Assembly (NCBI GenBank): GCA_016703895.1
Contig: JADJBE010000001.1
Location: forward strand, 807,501-871,500
Direction: 5' to 3'
Length of the DNA: 64,000 nucleotides
DNA from: Pseudomonadota bacterium
GTDB lineage: Bacteria; Pseudomonadota; Gammaproteobacteria; Steroidobacterales; Steroidobacteraceae
The notes beneath the pieces are model-generated. The model saw nothing but the letters and a program-made list of their open reading frames with translations, had not been told where the DNA came from and ran no database searches. Shown one piece after another: positions 61,121 to 64,000 of this stretch (positions are counted from its first letter, which is position 1; every line of letters begins with the position of its first letter). The position numbers and the translations under genes were made by a program.

Positions 61121-61741
61121 TTAGCCAACGTGAGAGAGTTTGAGGAGTTTCTTGAGGTCCGCCTGCAGGTCCTTGGGATTCTCCCGCGCGTCATGGCGCA
61201 TCATCAGATTGCCGAGCGGGTCAACAATATAAAGCGCATGGGCCCGCGACTCAGCAGGAAAGGCTTGCAGCAAAATTTGACCCTCGGCCTGTTGCGCATC
61301 GACCGTCACCAGGCCGGCATGCTCAGCTGCCAGATAGTCGTTGGCGCAGCAGTCGCTGGTGGCGAGGAACAGCCGTTGGACACGCGACATTTCGTTCGCG
61401 AGCGTCAGGCGTGTTTGACGCAGCATGACCAGCGCGCTGCGACAGTCGGTGTCGCAAGCGCCGTCGCCGATGTAAACGACTGACCACTTACCAGCGAGCA
61501 GTGTGTCACTGCTGATTGACGAACCATCATTGGCGCGCAATGCGACTGTGGGCAAGGAAACAACCGGGCTGAGCAATTCGCCCTTGTTAGTCCGCTCTGC
61601 CGGACGCCAGGCGCTGCCATAGTAGAGTGCGAACGAGATCGCGAGCGGGACAAAGAAAATGGCCGCCAAAACCAACAGCGTACGACGGCCGCGGTTGCGT
61701 TGCGCCTGCTCTTGTTGCGAGAGAGCCAAGTCTGGCTGCAT
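61121..61741 (-). CDS. SCO1-like copper chaperone / thioredoxin-fold protein
   Basis: A 206-residue protein with one N-terminal anchor helix (TLLVLAAIFFVPLAISFALY) and a thioredoxin-like domain with GACDTDCRSALVMLRQTRL. The CxxxC copper site resembles SCO1, which inserts copper in cytochrome oxidase. It overlaps the SURF1 stop by 1 base and precedes ctaA, consistent with oxidase assembly. Confidence 0.82.
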   Translation of the reverse strand: MQPDLALSQQEQAQRNRGRRTLLVLAAIFFVPLAISFALYYGSAWRPAERTNKGELLSPVVSLPTVALRANDGSSISSDTLLAGKWSVVYIGDGACDTDCRSALVMLRQTRLTLANEMSRVQRLFLATSDCCANDYLAAEHAGLVTVDAQQAEGQILLQAFPAESRAHALYIVDPLGNLMMRHDARENPKDLQADLKKLLKLSHVG

Positions 61742-62472
61742 TAGTCAGTTTCCTTGCGTAGATTCAAGCCAATGTACAAACCTGCGAGCAGTACTGCAAA
61801 GGCCCACCACTGCACGGCATAGCTGAAATGCCGGATAGGCTCGAGGCCCGGCGCGGCCCAGTCCCGCGTGTAGCCGTTCGCGGCATTGGCATCGAGCAGC
61901 AAGAGGCGCTGCGCCAGTGGTTGGCCCAGAGCAGCCGACAACTCGGCGTTGGTCGGAAAGCTCGTCACGCGCGGCCAGGTGCCGCTGAGCGCCGGCGCCG
62001 CCCGGCCTGACTCAAGTCCCGCCTGTGGCAAGTCCTCTAGTCGCCCCTCGAGTGGCGTCCCGGCGGACGTGGCATCGAAGCCGATATTCGGCAACCGATC
62101 CCGGAAACCTGAAGACTGGAGCCAGCCGCGGTTCACGAGAATCGTTCCGCCGCGCGCGAGCGCGAACGGTGTGAGCACCTCGTAGCCGGCGCGCCCGTCG
62201 TAGGTGCGATTGTCCAGCAGGAACTGCTGTGCAGGAAGATACGACCCATGCAGGCGCACGCGAGCAAAGCGTGGCAAAACGGCGAGATCCGCTTCGGTCG
62301 CATCGACGACCTTTTCGGCGCGTGCCGCGAACGCATCCCAAGTTGATTGACGTTCAACGCCTCGATTCCATTGCCAGAAGCCCAGCGTGACAAACAGGCT
62401 ACCGAACAACAGCGCCGCCGTCGTCATTGTCCATGACGGCGCAAAGACGCGACTACCCACAGTGATGCGCAT
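61741..62472 (-). CDS. SURF1 family cytochrome oxidase assembly protein
   Basis: A 243-residue SURF1 with an N-terminal helix (LFGSLFVTLGFWQWNRG), the conserved LDNRTYDGRAGYEVLTPF and ILVNRGWLQ segments, and a C-terminal helix with NYSVQWWAF-type FSYAVQWWAFAVLLAGLYIG. It helps insert heme a in oxidase subunit I. ATG 62472 gives the right N-terminus; the longer open frame to 62607 runs through the divergent promoter. Confidence 0.92.
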   Translation of the reverse strand: MRITVGSRVFAPSWTMTTAALLFGSLFVTLGFWQWNRGVERQSTWDAFAARAEKVVDATEADLAVLPRFARVRLHGSYLPAQQFLLDNRTYDGRAGYEVLTPFALARGGTILVNRGWLQSSGFRDRLPNIGFDATSAGTPLEGRLEDLPQAGLESGRAAPALSGTWPRVTSFPTNAELSAALGQPLAQRLLLLDANAANGYTRDWAAPGLEPIRHFSYAVQWWAFAVLLAGLYIGLNLRKETD

Positions 62473-62545
62473 ATCGACTCGTGACTTCCAAGACCACAAT
62501 TGTACCGGTGAGTGCCGTGAGGCAACGGGTATAATCGTATTGGCC

Positions 62546-62764
62546 ATGGACACCATCAAAATTCTCATCGTCGTTGTCCTGGTCGCGATCGTCGCGAGCC
62601 TGGGCAACGCGCTGTTTCACCTCTCAAGCGGCAAGGGAGACTCGCGCAAAATGGCGCACGCACTCACATTCCGTGTGGGTCTGTCGGTGGCGCTGTTTCT
62701 GCTGCTGATGGCTGCCTGGTATCTCGGCTACATCAGCCCACATAGCTTGCCGCCGGGGCGCTGA
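62546..62764 (+). CDS. DUF2909 twin-transmembrane protein
   Basis: A 72-residue protein with two helices (LIVVVLVAIVASLGNALF and LFLLLMAAWYLGYI) around a short basic loop (SGKGDSRKMAHALTFRVG). Small proteins of this family occur in cytochrome oxidase gene sets between ctaE-type and SURF1 genes. The ATG at 62546 is 10 bases after a TATAAT at 62530-62535. It shares TGATG with the next gene. Confidence 0.88.
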   Translation: MDTIKILIVVVLVAIVASLGNALFHLSSGKGDSRKMAHALTFRVGLSVALFLLLMAAWYLGYISPHSLPPGR

Positions 62765-63765
62765 TGACGGCGGCTGACCCGATGGCGCCGAGATCTGGCG
62801 CATCGCCAACACTCTGCGGTCCGTTGGCCGGCGTGACGATGCTTACCAACGATGCGGCGGCGACGAGCCGGTTCCTTACCCAGGCGCTGCGCATGCAACG
62901 CGCCAGTGACGTCGTGCTGACACCGCCCGACATCGAGCAACGGCACGCGCTGTGGGGTTTGCCGCGCGATTCAGTCTGTCGCGAGCAGACGTTTGTCGGC
63001 ACGGACTCGACGCCGGCAATCACGGTTCGAGTGCTGGTCACTGCCGGCGGCGAATTGATTCGTCCGGCCATGGAATCGCGACTAACAGGTGGCTTGTCGA
63101 TTGGCTTTCCGGTCGCGAGTCTCGAGCAGACGCTCACACGAGTAACTGCATTGGGGTACGAATCGACCGCAGGTATTGTACCGCTCACTATCACGCGTCC
63201 CGATGGCAGTAGCTACGTCTCCGGCGAGATTTTGTTCCGTGGCCCCGAGCAGATTTACATGCTGGTCGTCGGTCGACCGTCCGATATGACGCCCGTGGGT
63301 CCTATCGACGCAGCCAGCGGCATCGGCGGCCCAGCGTATTCCGCCATCGTTGTGCCCGACGCCGCTCGCGAGATCGAATTCTATCGCGAGGTGCTCGGCT
63401 GGGAGGCACGCCAGAACATCGTGCTAACCACGTCAGGTCCTGCCGGTGGTCTCGGCCTAGACGCCGGCACGCAATTTCGTTTTGTGCAGTTGTTTGCTCC
63501 GGGCACAACCACCGCCTATGTCTGCTTGCTCGACATGATGGCCGTCGGTCGCGCCAATCCGGTGGCGCCGCGGATACCGAATCGTGGCGTCGTGATGTGG
63601 ACCTTCGGCACGCGCAAGTTTGATGAGGTTGAGAAGCGTGCTCGCACCGCTGTCACCAAGGACGCCCTAGGTTCGAACTTGCGTGTTGGCGGCGCGCCTG
63701 TCGCGCGCGCGCTCACTGTTCACACGCCAGCTGGGGTGATGATCGAAATTGTCGAGCAGCGCTAG
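62764..63765 (+). CDS. two-domain VOC (glyoxalase-fold) protein
   Basis: A 333-residue protein with two VOC domains: the first with LAGVTMLTNDAAATSRFLTQ (about residues 20-175), the second with SAIVVPDAAREIEFYREVLG (about 190-330). The N-terminus is not a clear signal peptide. It resembles the exported two-domain VOC protein at 55171 in layout, suggesting related extradiol-dioxygenase or lyase-like enzymes; the reaction is unknown. Translation is coupled to DUF2909 through a 1-base overlap (TGATG). Confidence 0.85.
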   Translation: MTAADPMAPRSGASPTLCGPLAGVTMLTNDAAATSRFLTQALRMQRASDVVLTPPDIEQRHALWGLPRDSVCREQTFVGTDSTPAITVRVLVTAGGELIRPAMESRLTGGLSIGFPVASLEQTLTRVTALGYESTAGIVPLTITRPDGSSYVSGEILFRGPEQIYMLVVGRPSDMTPVGPIDAASGIGGPAYSAIVVPDAAREIEFYREVLGWEARQNIVLTTSGPAGGLGLDAGTQFRFVQLFAPGTTTAYVCLLDMMAVGRANPVAPRIPNRGVVMWTFGTRKFDEVEKRARTAVTKDALGSNLRVGGAPVARALTVHTPAGVMIEIVEQR

Positions 63766-63784
63766 CCCGCGATGAAGAAAATAC

Positions 63785-63994
63785 CTACGGCCGTCGAACC
63801 TTGATCGCACCGCTCTTATAGGCGGCCTTGAGCATCGATAACAACCACTCGAACCTCTGCTGCGGCGTACGCCGACGGAATGACCACTTGCGCAACCGTT
63901 CCGCGTCGGCAAAGCTGCCATTGCTCGGCGGCGGTGACTCGCCTGGATCCACCTGTACTCGAGCCTGGTAGGGATCGATCTCTTTCATGTTCAT
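63785..63994 (-). CDS. small hypothetical protein
   Basis: A 69-residue protein reading SFRRRTPQQRFEWLLSMLKA near the middle and ending SGAIKVRRP, a pattern I associate with small antitoxin-like or uncharacterised proteins, but no partner toxin is visible inside the window. ATG at 63994 or 63988. The upstream region is beyond the window edge, so its operon is unknown. Confidence 0.55.
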   Translation of the reverse strand: MNMKEIDPYQARVQVDPGESPPPSNGSFADAERLRKWSFRRRTPQQRFEWLLSMLKAAYKSGAIKVRRP

Positions 63995-64000
63995 GGTGGT

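Noticed and set aside
1..64000. CRISPR arrays, rRNA and tRNA genes, insertion sequences and prophage
   Set aside because: No regularly spaced repeats, rRNA segments, cloverleaf with a CCA end, transposase or phage structural genes were noticed.

Overview
The window is high-GC bacterial chromosome from around the replication origin of a gammaproteobacterium. The core genes gyrB, recF, dnaN and dnaA (minus strand) lie back to back with rpmH, rnpA, yidD, yidC, mnmE and mnmG (plus strand). The pigment cluster beside the origin is xanthomonadin / aryl-polyene-like, which suggests a lineage near Xanthomonadales or Nevskiales; the exact order cannot be fixed from this sequence.

Layout. 1-17.0 kb is a halogenated aryl-polyene biosynthetic cluster: phosphopantetheinyl transferase (cut by the left edge), two acyltransferases, two acyl carrier proteins, a family-2 glycosyltransferase, thioesterase, ketoreductase, two ketosynthases plus a chain-length-factor-like protein, AMP ligase, a chorismatase-like starter enzyme, a flavin-dependent halogenase, two hotdog dehydratases, an MMPL exporter, a LolA-like carrier and a small membrane protein. 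17.2-35.3 kb is the origin region. It has a candidate oriC between dnaN and dnaA with DnaA-trio-like repeats, two parS-like sites inside recF, and a NatAB transporter plus exported peptidase between mnmE and mnmG. 35.3-40.4 kb is an accessory stretch: an oligopeptide-binding lipoprotein, a decayed VapBC pair, an intact VapBC pair, and a TetR-type regulator with two poorly characterised neighbours. 40.5-58.5 kb holds a DUF885 peptidase, a degenerate CheD-like protein, trehalose synthesis (otsBA), a glutathione peroxidase, a CBS protein, TRAP transporter membrane subunits, Trk potassium uptake, pyrF, uvrD, an AI-2E-family permease, and VOC, GST and metallo-beta-lactamase-fold detoxification genes. 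58.5-64 kb holds heme A / cytochrome oxidase assembly genes (cyoE, ctaA, SCO-like, SURF1, DUF2909), a second VOC protein and a small unknown gene.

The most unusual signal is a family of three intergenic elements of about 213 bp (26946-27160, 27730-27939 inverted, 56850-57062). They share conserved single-stranded segments, but each copy has its own private but self-complementary stem sequences. All three fit one three-way-junction fold with covarying stems, which points to a structured DNA or RNA element not explained by any gene here.

Caution: seven genes, including the essential dnaA, are split by single-base frameshifts, several at homopolymers, and trkA has a frameshift plus an internal deletion. 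This looks like an incompletely polished assembly, so most split genes are annotated as single genes with a probable sequence error.
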